A DNA stretch of 64,000 nt. Source: Atopsyche davidsoni (Eukaryota; Arthropoda; Insecta; Trichoptera; Hydrobiosidae). Positions 1 to 11,860 of the stretch are shown here, piece by piece. The translations under genes were made by a program, and so were the position numbers. The DNA lies in assembly GCA_022113835.1 (NCBI GenBank), contig JAILWY010000023.1, positions 16,676,001 to 16,740,000 on the forward strand, read 5' to 3'. The stretch's first letter is position 1; every line of letters starts with the position of its first letter. Under the pieces are notes generated by a model. The model saw nothing but the letters and a program-made list of their open reading frames with translations, made no database searches and was not told the origin of the DNA.

Positions 1-1008
1 GTATCTTAAATTATAAATATTTGTGCCCTCATCCCCGGCCACCTCATTAAGGGAGGCTTCCTGGGGTGGATTCTCAGTTTAAAGTCTCCACTGTAGGGAG
101 AATAAATACTTGCGGCAAATAATTTAGAAGATGGCGTCGTAAAGCCTGACTTAAAATTAAGAATATTAAACATTAAATTATCTGTACGTTATGATTAAAA
201 TAACTTGTTTATTTTAAAGGAAGTGCGAATGTTTCGCTAGGGCTATTTTTTTTTTTAAATCTATTTAATAAATCGTTTTATAAGAAATATACAAAACACC
301 AGATTGCTAATCTTTTATATCAAAGTGCCTCTAAAACTTAATAAATTGATAAGTTAATGACCTGAAATTATTTACGGTATTTTGTTTACTTATTCAATTT
401 AGATGATTTATATCCACTTTCTGATGATTTTTCTGTAATTGAGTGCATTTGGGATGTATAATGGGAATAATTAACGAGTAGTTGGGTATTGAAGAGTAGG
501 ATTAGATGATTTGAATGCTGTTATTCTCGACTTGTTTTCATCTTTGGGATTAATATTATATTGTCAGTGAGTAGATAGCTTGAAGAGAGGCTTTCAAAAA
601 AGATTTATATTAAAAACAAAATTCATGGTATTTTGAAGCAGATAAAAATATCAATTGCATGAAAGTAAAAAAAATAAATAATTAAAAATTAATGCTCTGT
701 TACAGTTCAAACTCATTAAAATATTCTTATTACCGGTTTTTAATTGGTTTTCTTTCATAATGGCCTATCTCGTAAATACAAAAAAAAGACACAGTAAACC
801 ACATCCGAGTAAAATTACTAAGTAAGTGTGTCGAGTTTAATGTATGAACCAGCGAAATACTTCAAGTACTTAACATTCATTATTTTAGGAGGCTTTGAGA
901 AGTTTTAGGTTAATGAGCAAACGGACTAATTATAAATAACGAGGGATTTAAAATTCTTAGCTTAAATTTATTTTACTTTGTCTGGTGACAGAACTGAAAC
1001 TTTAGTGA
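1..1008. other. A+T-rich stretch, no gene seen
   Basis: Homopolymer-rich A+T sequence with stops in all frames. I see no transposon termini, splice-bounded frame or RNA gene here. Confidence 0.6.
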
Positions 1009-1026
1009 TTCAGGAACGTTCCTGAA
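1009..1026. promoter_or_regulatory. Perfect 18-bp palindrome matching a four-unit heat shock element
   Basis: The sequence TTCAGGAACGTTCCTGAA is its own reverse complement and reads TTC-nn-GAA-nn-TTC-nn-GAA. That is the alternating nGAAn spacing bound by heat shock factor trimers. Family knowledge: three units make a functional HSE, and here there are four with no mismatch. There is no obvious TATA box or gene start within about 300 bases, so function is inferred only from the motif. Confidence 0.45.
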
Positions 1027-1802
1027 AACCAAGATACAAAAATGATTTAGCTCGTATATGCTGTGTATAAACAACATGGAAACAAAATTTAATTCAAAGC
1101 CATAAAAATCACAAGCATATTTCAACGGATGAATTTTCTATTAAAGGCTTATATTTTTTGTTATATTCATCATTTGAATCAAAACAAAATTTCCTTCGGT
1201 TTTGATGTAGAAATTAAAATTTATTAAAACACATTTTAATAAATAACATGGTATTTAGATAAAAGTTTGAAAAAGCGGTAATGTTTTATATATTCAAGGC
1301 CTTCTAGGACAGTAAGTATATATTTTCAGTAAAAAACAACTGAATTATTGTTGATTAGGAAGGTCTCTTGGGTCAATTAATACTAATCAAGTAGAAGAGG
1401 CTGCTGTTTTAGTAAAAAAATATATATTTAGTGTACTTTTTCTCCTTATTTCTCACAGGGAAAGTAGAATTGCTTTTATGATAAATAAATACTTTATTTT
1501 AAATTTTAAATTATTTTTGTTTTATCGCTGTTTCACAAGAAACTAGCCACACTAATCTATGAAAGTATAAGGATAAATAATATACGAAAAATAGTGTAAT
1601 AACACGATTGCTTAAACACACTGTATCTTTCTGCATATAATTTTTTTTTAAATTAAAATTACTCTTTGGATGTTCCGAGAGTATAATCAAACTCTAATTA
1701 TTCTCTATAATACTTTCAAAGTACGAGATAATCTCAAATATACGACCCATTACTGAAAAAAACACATACACAATCGGTAACCATGCTAACAGCCGAGCAG
1801 CT
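1027..1802. other. A+T-rich stretch, no gene seen
   Basis: Nothing recognised. A pyrimidine-rich stretch ending in CAG near 1458 looks like a splice acceptor, but it leads only into A+T-rich sequence with a stop after 28 codons. Confidence 0.5.
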
Positions 1803-1983
1803 TAAGCGGCCTACACACGCTGCGACACAATTGTCAAACAAAGGGTAACTGTCCAATGGCGTCCTCTTTTGGGTTGTTTACTTGGGAAAAACTATAAAAA
1901 AACACCTTAAATAAGATGACGCTATTGGATAAGCACAGTTCGATTACCAGTTGTATTGTAACGTGTTGGGGCAGGCTGCTTTA
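1803..1983. mobile_element. MITE, ACACGCTGCGA family, copy A
   Basis: The left end reads TAAGCGGCCTACACACGCTG and continues GCGACACAA. The right end, reverse complemented, begins TAAAGCAGCCTGCCCCAACA and continues into a matching ACAATACAACTGG. This gives imperfect terminal inverted repeats of roughly 30 bp. The inside holds a CCAATGGCGTC / ATTGGATAAG pair of inner inverted repeats that recurs in the other copies. There is no coding capacity. The superfamily is not determined because the target duplication is unclear. Related copies lie at 2079, 12655 and 54602. Confidence 0.65.
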
Positions 1984-2078
1984 GCGACCTCCAATAGTGT
2001 TTTCTTTTGCGTTGTTTATATGAGAAAAAAATATAAAAAAAACGACCAAAAATAAGAGGACACTTTGTCACCATTTAT
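1984..2078. repeat. Internal-only fragment of the same MITE family
   Basis: Starting with CTCCAATAGTGTTTTCTTTT, the stretch repeats the interior of copies A and B (TTTTGCGTTG, then ATAAAA, then AATAAGAGGACACT). It lacks clear terminal repeats. It sits directly between copies A and B, so three family members lie head to tail within about 450 bp. Confidence 0.5.
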
Positions 2079-2245
2079 TAAAGTGGCCTTTACGCGTAAC
2101 GACACAACCGACAACCGGTAACTTCTCGTAGCTAAAAGCGTCTTTTGCGTTGGTTAATTAGGCAAAAACACCCAGAATAAGAAGGCGCCATCGGATAATC
2201 GCCGGAAGGCTGTTTGTTGTATCGCAGCGCGTGTGGGCAGCTTTA
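2079..2245. mobile_element. MITE, ACACGCTGCGA family, copy B
   Basis: The left end is TTAAAGTGGCCTTTACGCGT followed by AACGACACAACCGACAACCGG. The right end reverse-complemented is TAAAGCTGCCCACACGCGCT followed by GCGATACAACA. Arms match the family with several substitutions, including loss of the CTG in the left arm. Non-coding. Confidence 0.65.
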
Positions 2246-2377
2246 CCGATTACATTATCTCCTGGACGAAGGAATCTCAAAGAAATTCTCGATAACTCAG
2301 CGAGGATCCCGCTACCGACTTTAAAATTTTATAGCCCAAAAAAATAACAACACGACTCGTATTATCCTTTTTCATAG

Positions 2378-2538
2378 ATCGTGAGGATATTGTCAATGGT
2401 CTTTGGGCGGCATTCCTTCGCCTTCAATATCCGAACGGCTACCGATTAGACCCGCTGCTGGATGATGGGCCCGCCATAGACTTGAGAATGCCTCCGTCGA
2501 GCTATAATCTCTATGGCCTCTTGTGTGTGACGTTATAA
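2378..2538 (+). CDS. Candidate terminal coding exon, unknown protein
   Basis: A good 3' splice acceptor (TTATCCTTTTTCATAG) is followed by a 52-codon open frame ending in TAA at 2536-2538. After two bases of a split codon it reads REDIVNGLWAAFLRLQYPNG and continues with mixed, protein-like composition including LDPLLDD, then SSYNLYG near the end. The G+C content is clearly above the flanks. There is no ATG near the start, so this would be a 3' exon. I recognise no domain or family. The opposite strand is also open for 62 codons here, which weakens the call. No polyadenylation signal is seen until about 2729. Confidence 0.3.
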
Positions 2539-5262
2539 TCGGTTTGACGAATTGGAAAAGGCGACACGCTGAAGAAACCAATGGCGTTGGAGTTTTGAAT
2601 ATATTTACGTACTAAAAAAAAATTCAATTGAATTGATAATCAAGAGCTTACTGACACAACATTAAAAAAAAATTCAATCTAAAATATCAAGATTTTGATG
2701 TAATATAATTTTTTTATCGATATATGAATAAATAGGGAAATAGCTTATCGGTTTCAGTTTATAAACAAGTGTTTGAAATTATCCATTGTAAATAAAAACG
2801 CAAAACGTGAACAATACAATTCTCATAAATTCAATTTACCGCTGGCATATTTAAACATATCTAACATTACTTTTAGCTAATAAAATAGTTTAAAATGTTA
2901 ATGTTAAATAAATATAAAATATACAAATTTATGCTGAAATAAAATGACTTGAAAAATAATAAAAAAATATTTTCAGATTTTTTCCTGTGAACAATATGGC
3001 ACAACAATACTGTATGTGTAAAAAATATATTTTTTATATTAAATTTTTTGACTTCACAGAATATATATTTTTATAAGAACATAATCTATCGCACGTTTAT
3101 TCAAGGTTGCCTAATTTTAATACTAATGTAGTGAAGTACTCACGTTTTTCTGAGGATTACAATCCCAGCCATGCAAATTATTTTAAATGTTAAATTACCA
3201 AAATTATCGTTTGCAAAATTGCAAGGCCAAAAATCGATATTTGTGTAATTTTTATATTATTGCAAGTAGATTTTATTTACTCTCCAAAACAAATGTACTA
3301 ACAGTATAAAGTAACAGTTATCGAGATAATACTAGTATCAAAATATTTTTATAAGCGATGCACGTATATTTTTCTTTGGTGTATTATAGTGTGTGTATAA
3401 AATGAAATGGTGATAAAAATCATTACATGAGTTTGAGGTGCTTTCGTGCCTGTATTGTGAGCTATTTTCATGTCGACATAAATCACAAACTCATTTTGCG
3501 CAAAAGCCTTGATAATTTTTGTTTTATACGAATTACTGTGCATTTGTAGCAAAATAAGTCAATTGCGTGCATAAGTTCCATTTCACTATACGCGAAGGTA
3601 GCAGAGTTTTACTTTATATCCTATCATTAGTAACAGTTGTTAAAATAATTATTATCATTTTATATAGCACAAGTTTTTTGTTTACAGTATCATATATTTC
3701 AAATTACAGGAAAACGTAGGATACGTGACGTGTTATAAAATAAAGATAAAAATAATTTTGAATAGGTGACTCACTTGGTGTGCTTTTCTCATGTATAAAG
3801 CTGAGATAAATTAACTGCGATATTTTCTGATAATCGATTCACCCATGAAACGACGAGATATATCCGCGAAATTAAATTAACAGACACAGGTGAGGTCATA
3901 TATGATTAATACAACATAAAACATATTGGAAGTGATAGTTTAATATTATTTACGAATGTATTTTTTTATTATTAATGACGCAGATAAGTTATACAACAAA
4001 GCACAGAGCATTTCTGTGTATCCAAGACATATTGATTTAATTTGTAATACCCTATATATAAATAACAAATATTTGTAGATAAAACGCTCGGAGGTTACTA
4101 TAGTTTTGTTTGTGAGCGTTTTTGCCTTTAAAGAGCTACTCAAAATTACAAAATACCACAAAAATAAACCTTACTCTATTAGATCGATGTCACTTACATA
4201 AGGTCTAGATATTTTTGTTGCACAAATCCAGTTATTTCTAGAACATGTATTATTGAATAAAAAAAAAATAAGCTGGTTATAATTAGGCTCATATACTAAC
4301 TACATTTTTTTAATAATAAAACGCACACATAATTAATAAATTATTAAATCACCACGCACGCTACTGTCTTGTATAATCTGGCTTTAAAAATCGTAATTCA
4401 CATTACACCAAGAAGGCCGTCACCGAATTAGACGCCTAATAAAATAATTATGATTTAAATTATAAATCCAAGGGCAGTGGTCCATTACTTTTTTAATATA
4501 ATATATTTTTTTATTTCAATTCAACAATTTGATGTGCGTTGTAATGGATATTTGAAAATGATACGTAAAAATACATATGCGATTTATATTTATATTATCG
4601 ATCCTTAGAACTTTATTCCTAAGTAAAATAAATACAGGAAGTAATAACTCGGTAATTAAATTAGATTCACGTATGTTATCGTTTAATTAAAAGCTTTTAA
4701 TAATTTTAGATAATTATACGTTGTAAGTGATTTCTTGGATAAATCGATAGGCTTGCAATTAATGGATAAATATAGTACAATTAAAAATCTTTATAGAGAA
4801 TTTTATTGTACCATAAAATACGTCGCCATTATGAAGTATATATTAAACGTTTTTTATTCAAATTAAAAATATTCGCTTTTTTTAAAACTTTTTTATTTAA
4901 TATTCAAAGACTTAAATTGTTTATCATATACACACAACTTATGCTTGCAATTTACGTTTTATACATTTTTACAATGCTTAAGTATTGATATCAAAAGTGA
5001 TACATTTTGTTTATTCAAATTATTTTTTTATTAATATTTGTATTTGCTTTTAGTAACTTTTTAATAGCAGTTGAGTTCGTCTTGATGTGTCAACGAACCA
5101 AGGAGAAATTATAAAATATAATAAGCTATAAATCATTTTGAAATATTTATTATTAATCGCTTTTAATAAACAAATAAGGTCCATAAAACAACATCGCATT
5201 GATTGTTGTGTGCGGTTTATATAAACAAAAAAAAGCATTGAGTTATCTATTAACATTCCTTA
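2539..5262. other. A+T-rich stretch, no gene seen
   Basis: Several 60-70 codon frames exist, but all have homopolymer-driven, low-complexity composition. No transposon ends, RNA gene or splice-bounded exon recognised. Confidence 0.6.
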
Positions 5263-5640
5263 TAAAATAATATTACTCCCTGCTCTCCCCCTTCTGTTGC
5301 TTGTGTATGACTGCCATTCTGTACCCTGAGCGTGTGTAAAGGATCGGTAATGGAGTAGTGGACTTGGAATGATAGTGGAGGTATGTGCTCTGGAAGTACT
5401 TTCTCGAGGTGTATCACATCTAAACGGCAAAGCTTTGTAAGGAAGGGAATATATAATTATGCTATTGGGCAGCAGCAATACGCAGACTTTTCCTTCCAAT
5501 ATCTGCGGTGTAGAAGGACCCAATACACTATTTTCCTTTTAGAAAACCATGAACACTGACTCAGCATGAGTATATGCTCAGTGAAACGGTCGTCAACCTC
5601 CTCTGAGAAGAGGCACATGATGAAAAAGATCTATTAAAAA
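5263..5640. other. G+C-richer patch, possibly an old repeat
   Basis: Base composition rises compared with both flanks. An 87-codon frame lies on the minus strand (5260-5523) and the plus strand is also partly open. The sequence has the feel of a dispersed transposon fragment, but no second copy occurs in this window and I cannot assign a family. Confidence 0.3.
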
Positions 5641-6833
5641 CTACCAAAAAATATATTGCCTGTTGTATACCTACATTTTGAATTTGTGCATTTCAGTAAT
5701 ATTTACCTGGGTTTTTACTTTATTTTCTACCTGTACAGGCTGCACGCCACTGAGGTGCATACTAAAAATAAATATTTAGTTGTGTCAAACAAAATTATGT
5801 CATATCGTTTTTTTTACTAGATTAAGCCCATTTCGAGAATAGAGTATAAAAATATCCATTCCGACATTCCTCGTCCCTAGTTGCCTTTTGTCTTCCAGTT
5901 TTGTAGCAGATAGAGATAAGCTATCTATCGTAGGATTCTTGTCGCCAAGAGCAAAACAATATGTCGTTAGGCACGGCATAGTATTCCTACTACGCCACAG
6001 TTCGGGCTTGCGAGCCGCCATTGTTTACTCTTCCCGCCACAGCCGCGGCCATCTTCTTTGCCGTGATTCATTTGTTTTTATGTCCCACCTGTTCGCGTCC
6101 CGGCCGCTGCATTATGTTAATCAGATCTTGCCATAAAAAGAGATCATATCTTTTCGAGAAAGTTCTATTCGAACATAAATACAAGATACGATCGTTTATT
6201 TTAATTTTTTTTCTATTCTTCAATTGCTTCGGATTTTTTACGCAAATCAAAATAATTAAAATTTAATTCATGTTATTGCGACACGCACGCGGGTTATAAT
6301 ATAATTATTTTATATAATACAGCATCATTGCAATGTTTATTCTCACGGTCTCCCCTCAAAATCTGAACAACACGACACGTGTCATTTTATAAGGCATTGT
6401 GCTTATTATGTTTACCCCAAGTGAAAGCGAACTCTCCATAGGGGCTGGGCACTGTTTATAAATTATTTAAAAAATATATGCTGAGTGTTATTTAATTAAA
6501 AATGATATGTTTTGTTGCACGTGGGATTTACAAAAGCCCTTAAAATCTCAGCTCAAATAATAAATAACAAAGGAGATTTTTAGGATGCGATCCCTCAGCG
6601 AGCTCGCGTACCTGCCTCCGCAAATGGACCGTAACGGCCAAACCTCATTATTTGTTACGTAAAATAATCGCGACGGTTTTCAACCCTCGCATATAAATGA
6701 TATTTAACTGCGCTTAAAACCTATGTTAAAGCTATTAATAATTCCCTTATAATGCAGTTTCTCAGTTTCAGAACCGAATCAATTATCAAAACGAAACCCA
6801 AATGCGAGACAAGGACAGACGCGCCGCGCGTGC
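5641..6833. promoter_or_regulatory. Upstream region with YY1/Pho-type words and CACGTG E-boxes
   Basis: No gene seen. GCCGCCATTGTTT at about 6015 and GCGGCCATCTTC at about 6047 match the GCCAT core recognised by Pho/YY1. CACGTG occurs at 6376-6381 and 6518-6523. A G+C-richer patch lies at about 6590-6680. At about 5743 a CACGCCACTG word looks like one end of a hAT-type MITE, without a visible partner. Regulatory role is inferred from motifs and from the promoter candidate just downstream. Confidence 0.3.
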
Positions 6834-6850
6834 GAGGGAGAGAGAGAGAG
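6834..6850. promoter_or_regulatory. GAGA tract
   Basis: A run of GAGGGAGAGAGAGAGAG lies about 115 bp upstream of the candidate start site at 6962. Such tracts bind GAGA factor or CLAMP at insect promoters. It could also be a simple repeat. Confidence 0.4.
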
Positions 6851-6956
6851 CGCGCTATACCGTGTGACAGCTAGCGCCGTGCGTGCGGCGGCGCCCGAAG
6901 CTCGATTTCAAATATAGAATCCCAACGAAGCTGCTGCGAGCGGAGCAAGCGGACTA

Positions 6957-6995
6957 TCTTCAGTCCGGTTTCGGCCGTTGTCGGGGACGCACGTG
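6957..6995 (+). promoter_or_regulatory. Candidate Inr/DPE core promoter
   Basis: TCAGTC at 6960-6965 matches the insect initiator, with A at 6962 as +1. Starting at +28 (6989) is GCACGT, five of six positions of the DPE consensus. The surroundings are CpG-rich and contain no TATA box at -30, as is usual for DPE promoters. CACGTG at 6990-6995 overlaps the DPE-like word. The direction is inferred from the Inr and from downstream plus-strand splice donors. Confidence 0.35.
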
Positions 6996-7735
6996 CGGGC
7001 CGCGCTCGCCAGTCGTGTGAATTATGATTGTTGCTGCCTTCATTGTTTTTTGAGTTTGCACCGACTGTCAGGCGGAGATTTGGCGCCGTGCACCGACCCG
7101 CGGTCCGGCACAGGAGTGACAGAGTGCAGTCGCGCGTGCGATGCGTTTTTTTCGTGCTGCACTTCGTCGTGCTGAATAATGAAGACTCCGCGGGCGAAAC
7201 CAATTTCGTACCAAAAATACAGTGTTTGATTTGCCATGACGTAACGTTTGCCTAATTTATCCGATTGTTCATGAGATAGCCTGGCACAATATAGTTTGTG
7301 GGGAACATCTCCGTTTGTGGCAGGTAATTGTGATCAATAACGACCTCGGTTGCCACAAACAACGTGCGTCCACAGGGAATTTGTCAACATATTTCAGTCG
7401 CTGTGTAGAAATTGACATGTTATCAAGTGACAGTTTTCGTTGGTAGAATTTCCACTGTTTATTTACAATTACATCTTCGATTGGCATCAGTAACATAACC
7501 TAGAATTTTTGTGTTTTTTTTTTCCCTTCGAGGTGTAAAAACTGTGTTTTGACATATTTGCACAAAAAGTCTTTGTTTAAAGATACTTGTTTTGCAACTG
7601 AATCAAAGTGATTTTTAATTAGTCGTGTTGTTTTTAAAAATAAAAAGTGTTGTTTTTTTTTTCTGATGGCAGTGTTTAATTCGGCACAAAGAGCGAGTCA
7701 GTATCGTTAAAAATAAAAACAACTCTTCAAAACAG
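6962..7735 (+). ncRNA. Possible 5' UTR first exon (untranslated)
   Basis: From the candidate start site the sequence stays G+C- and CpG-rich until about 7250, then fades. Two good plus-strand donors follow: GTGGCAG|GTAATT after 7323 and AAAACAG|GTGGGT after 7735. All ATGs in between open only short frames (nine, thirteen or fewer codons), which fits an untranslated leader with small upstream ORFs rather than a coding exon. Overlapping 65-110 codon frames on both strands reflect the base composition. If real, the coding exons lie beyond a long intron. A non-coding RNA or an enhancer is equally possible. Confidence 0.3.
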
Positions 7736-10364
7736 GTGGGTCATCATCATAGTTATTACTGTAGTCAGCACTCCTTGTTTTGTATTAATTCAATAATAAC
7801 TAGTTATTCAACAATATTTCATGATTTTACTTATCGACCTAATGTCACCGCAGCGGTCAAATCGATATTTCGGTATTTAATGTATATTTAAAAAATTCAA
7901 AATACCCATAAATATTTTTTAAAAATTAAATTATGTTACATTTCAATAAATCTCTATTTCAAAAACAGGTGCACATTACGAAAACAATATTTTTTTAGTA
8001 AGTGTAGCTGCGATTTTAAAACAATAACAAATGTGATATTTTTGATGATAAATTCGCATGATGCTTTATTTCTCAATGTGTTATTTAAAAGCATTAGTTT
8101 ATTTTTTTTAAATAAAATTATGATTTGGTTTTATTGCATTGTATATTTAAAATTAATTGCACTTTTGATAACCCGACGTTTTTATAAGAGAATACATTGT
8201 ATCGATCTTAAAATGTAGAATATTCCTCGTGTGGTTTAGTATTTATTAAAAAATATTTTTTTTTTTAATTTGATAATGTGATATAATAAGATATATCGCG
8301 TTTAATTTTACAAAAATAAAAATACACATACTTTTTACTAATGTTTATTTATTAAAATTTTCGACGTTTTTTTTTATTTACTCATATTTCGTCAAATTGA
8401 CAAGCGATAAAAGCAATTGTGTTGTTGTACAGTTGTTACGTCTCCAGCATTTGTTTTGTCCTCAACGAATACCGAAAACGTTTTGAGCTTAACAACGCCG
8501 CAGTTGCTTGTTATTCCCTTGCGGCCTGCTACTCGTACAGTGTGGAAGGTCGCATGATGGAAAAAATATTATAAACGTCACACTGTTATTTAGTATATAT
8601 GGATGCTGGTATATAGTAAATATATTACACCAGCATGCTATAAGCAAGGCGATTCCAATGTTTCACAGTCACTTCAATGTGATATTCTCACTGCCACATA
8701 TAAGCGCATAAAAATATATAAATTAATCAGCATATTTTTAAAATTTCCTTGTGTATAGTTTTAACACTCACTGCTAGTTCGTGACTTCAAAGTATTGACA
8801 CATTGTAGCATAACAGTGCGAAACACAGACGCTATGCTTTTTTTAATAGGGGCACCACAAATATATCGGATTTTGGGAATTCGTAGTATAATAATATTTC
8901 AAAGCTTTGAAATCACTCTGTATAATATTTTTTTGATGACATTTTGTAACATGATATTTTATAGCTCAGACCGTTAGATATTTATGTTTTTTTACTGCAG
9001 TTAGTTGTATTTCCATGGCAGTTATACAGTACGAGCTGGCGGTGATTGGTTGTTGTGGTGCCATTGTTTGTTTGTAATCAATAACAACATAAGTTGTTTC
9101 TCCTTAGACATAGTTAACCTGATTCTCTGTGGCCAAAGTGTCCTACTTACGCTGTACTTACGCTATACTTACCCTGGGTTCTTAACCTGACCAGTTAGTC
9201 GGTTCATTATCAAAAAAACCCAGACTTAAAACATGTTTAATTGTTAACTCGAATGAGATTTCAAAATGCATTGTTATTTATTTTGTACTGAAAAAATTAG
9301 AAAATAGTTTTTTTTAAATATGCGCATCATTAAGCGTTGTCACTTAGTGAAGGTCCTTTATGTAAGATTTTTTTATAATAATACGTATCAAACTTTGATT
9401 ATTGATCTAACGTGTCTGCTTCGTTATAGATTCCTCTTAATTGCTATTTGATTCATTATATACTACAGAAAAACCGCTGTTAAAGTTATGCAAAACTAAG
9501 CATTTCCGAAAACGATTCTATATCCGCTAATCTGCTAACATTTTTTTTAAAGAAAAAGTTCTTTGAGCAAGTCACCGCTTTTAAGTTAAAGTAAGCAATA
9601 TAAATAGAATATCAGATATATTATAAATCATACTTTTTTTTTGCTTCGCAACCTGTCTGCGATGCCTGAATTGCTTATTGATTCCTGAAGGGTGTACTGT
9701 CGGGGGTTTCATGATATGACATAGGAAGGTTGATGTCTATTGATTTTCAAGAAATACGTACACTCACGACCGACTGAATTTTAAATTAAGTTCATGTTTT
9801 AAAAGGGTGGACCGTGAGTACATTTACCAGTCATGCAATATTTATTTTTAGTACAGCACCGATACACATTGTAATATAAGTCGATATCTGTAGCATGCGG
9901 TTTATAAAACATATCGAGGCTCTAACCGTGCTTTGCCTTCTTTAGATTTAATTAAATTATATTTTATGATTTTACATATGAAACAATAAAGTAAATTATC
10001 GCATGAAAAAATTAAGTATATAAAGCAAATAGTTATTCTTACTTTTATTTAGATAGTCATTTAATCATATTTTCTGCACGCAAAAGTAATGCATTTGATA
10101 TGGCAAAAAGTTTTATTTTACACAAGATCGAGTTTAATTACATGTATACATCTTATCTACACATTCAACCTTAGAAATTGAGCACATACGTGATAAATAA
10201 TAATATTACTTGTACATATGCTTTATAACATGTTATCGATTTAGAGATGTTATTGTAATGACTAATATTACTCTCGTTAATAAAAATTATCTCATTCTTT
10301 TCATGAGCTGGCAGTAGCATGGGGTGCTTTTTGTTTGACTTTATTAATTTAATATTTTCTTCAG
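7736..10364. other. A+T-rich stretch, no gene seen
   Basis: Long homopolymer runs and only short A+T-driven frames. Nothing recognised; it would be intronic if the 7.7-kb donor is used. Confidence 0.5.
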
Positions 10365-10430
10365 GAATTACCCAAGCTTGAAAAACTTAACACCGCTTAT
10401 TTGAAGTACAATTGTTCACTAGTTCATTAA
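10365..10430 (+). CDS. Candidate short terminal exon
   Basis: The acceptor AATATTTTCTTCAG is followed by a 21-codon open frame reading ELPKLEKLNTAYLKYNCSLV plus H, then TAA at 10428-10430. The other two frames close sooner. The composition is protein-like, but the frame is short and this A+T-rich background produces many acceptor-like sites by chance. No family recognised. Confidence 0.2.
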   Translation, partial: ELPKLEKLNTAYLKYNCSLVH

Positions 10431-10517
10431 TCACTATAATTCGGTTAATCGACAAAGCGCGTCAAAATTTTGTTTATACACCGGGACAAGTGCAGCAAAT
10501 AGCAAGTTCATTATTAA

Positions 10518-10967
10518 TTGCAGCATTTATTCATTGGAAGTCGATTTTTGATCAGACTTATCAGTTCTTCAGCTGGCTCACCTCGCATGACGTGTCCAGC
10601 CCGACACAAACTAAACACGATCCGTAAAAACCGTTCGGATACAAACCTCGATAGCGGGTCATCGTATCTTAAATCGACCAGAAGCAAACTGATTCACGAC
10701 ATGCTTGTAAATACGCGACTCCAGTACTCGAGCTTCTACATACCAGTGGCGTGCGGTCCATATAAGCCATAAAGCATTGTTTTCCCCTAAAACACATTTA
10801 GTGTTTAGGGTACAATACGCTCGTGGTGATGTTTTTCACAATATTTCATTTATTTTCTCATAAATTATTTTGGATTTACCGCACGCCACAGCTACATTCG
10901 TTACATATTTTTACAGCCCAACTGCAAAATGTATGGTTTATTTTTCTCACTAATGCTTGCTATTTGA
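10518..10967 (+). pseudogene. Open frame split by a hAT MITE
   Basis: The frame from the ATG at 10518 runs at mixed, protein-like composition (for example LIHDMLVNTRLQ) up to the insertion at 10744. If the MITE and one target duplication are ignored, the same frame resumes at 10900 and stays open to TGA at 10965-10967. That gives roughly 98 codons. I recognise no family. The stretch could equally be non-coding sequence that is open by chance; the restored frame is the only special point. Confidence 0.2.
10744..10891. mobile_element. hAT-type MITE with 8-bp target duplication
   Basis: The 148-bp element begins CAGTGGCGTGCGGT and ends ACCGCACGCCACAG, terminal inverted repeats of 14 bp with one mismatch. 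It is flanked by CTACATAC (10736-10743) and CTACATTC (10892-10899), an 8-bp duplication matching at seven of eight positions. CAG termini and 8-bp duplications are the hAT hallmark. An inner hairpin (CCTAAAACAC...GTGTTTAGG) lies at about 10786-10810. There is no coding capacity. The CAGTGGCGTGC word recurs at 41003, 55240 and 58415, so the family is probably common in this genome. Confidence 0.8.
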
Positions 10968-11049
10968 TGTTAATTCTTGTTATCCAGTTAGGGATTTTAA
11001 AAATATATTTAGTAACAGATACGTTAGTTTCATACTTGCTTGCAATACT

Positions 11050-11120
11050 TGCTACAAAGCCATGGTGGTTTAATAGAGAATTATTGAATTACGATGGTTG
11101 GTAGGATTGGGTTCAAATCT
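11050..11120 (+). repeat. tRNA-like / SINE relic (weak)
   Basis: GCCATGGTGGTTTAATAGAG at about 11058 resembles an A box region, and GGGTTCAAATC at 11109-11119 matches a pol III B box. No cloverleaf can be drawn with confidence. A tRNA-derived SINE head is the likeliest reading. Confidence 0.25.
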
Positions 11121-11577
11121 CTTCAGTTTGAAGGTTTTTCCGATCGTTTCTCGAGTCTATAATATTGTTTGTTTACCTAATGCTTGATTTCAATTAAAAG
11201 TTGTTTGATTTACTTAAAACGGACCTTATATTTATAATATACCATTATAACAGAAATTAAAATAAAATCAAAGCACATAGTTTAATGCATTAAACCCAAA
11301 GTATACATTAAAAATACATCAATAGGTTTTGGGCTATATTTGAAAAGCTTAAAAAAAATACGCGTTAAAGACGTACGAGTATAGTAAAATTATTTTTGTA
11401 CCAGATTTATAATTTTAAATACGATTTTATTTCAATATTCTCAGTGTTCATACACCACGCGTGTTCTATTTCAAAATTTCCTGCGCACAGATACGTTGAA
11501 TAATTTTATTATTATAAGACGGCGTAAATCCTTGTCAAATCTAACACAGCGTTCAGTTCTTAACCTTTGAGTGTTCG

Positions 11578-11860
11578 CAAAAAAAAAAAAAATCTAATTT
11601 CTCTCCGGCCGTGTCCTTGTGTTGCCAGAAACGCGGCAATAAAATCGTATATTAGTCGCAGTTTCCCAAAAAAACCTTGGCTTTACAAAAAAGGTCGCTG
11701 ACTTGGTCGTCTGTGTCCGCAAAGGCCCCCACAAACTGACGCCACACAGGCATGGCAAACGCATCTTTGCACAAGTTCCCCTCAAACACCATGTTTAATG
11801 TTGCCAGTAAAAACTGACAAAATTTTTTTTTTTTAAATTTCATGGTTTTTCGTTTACACA
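11578..11860. other. Patch bounded by A- and T-runs, unknown
   Basis: An A-run (11579-11592) and a T-run (about 11824-11834) bound a G+C-richer stretch. Overlapping minus-strand frames of 63 codons read with protein-like composition (for example NMVFEGNLCKDAFAMPVWRQ). No family recognised; possibly a decayed transposon segment. Confidence 0.25.
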
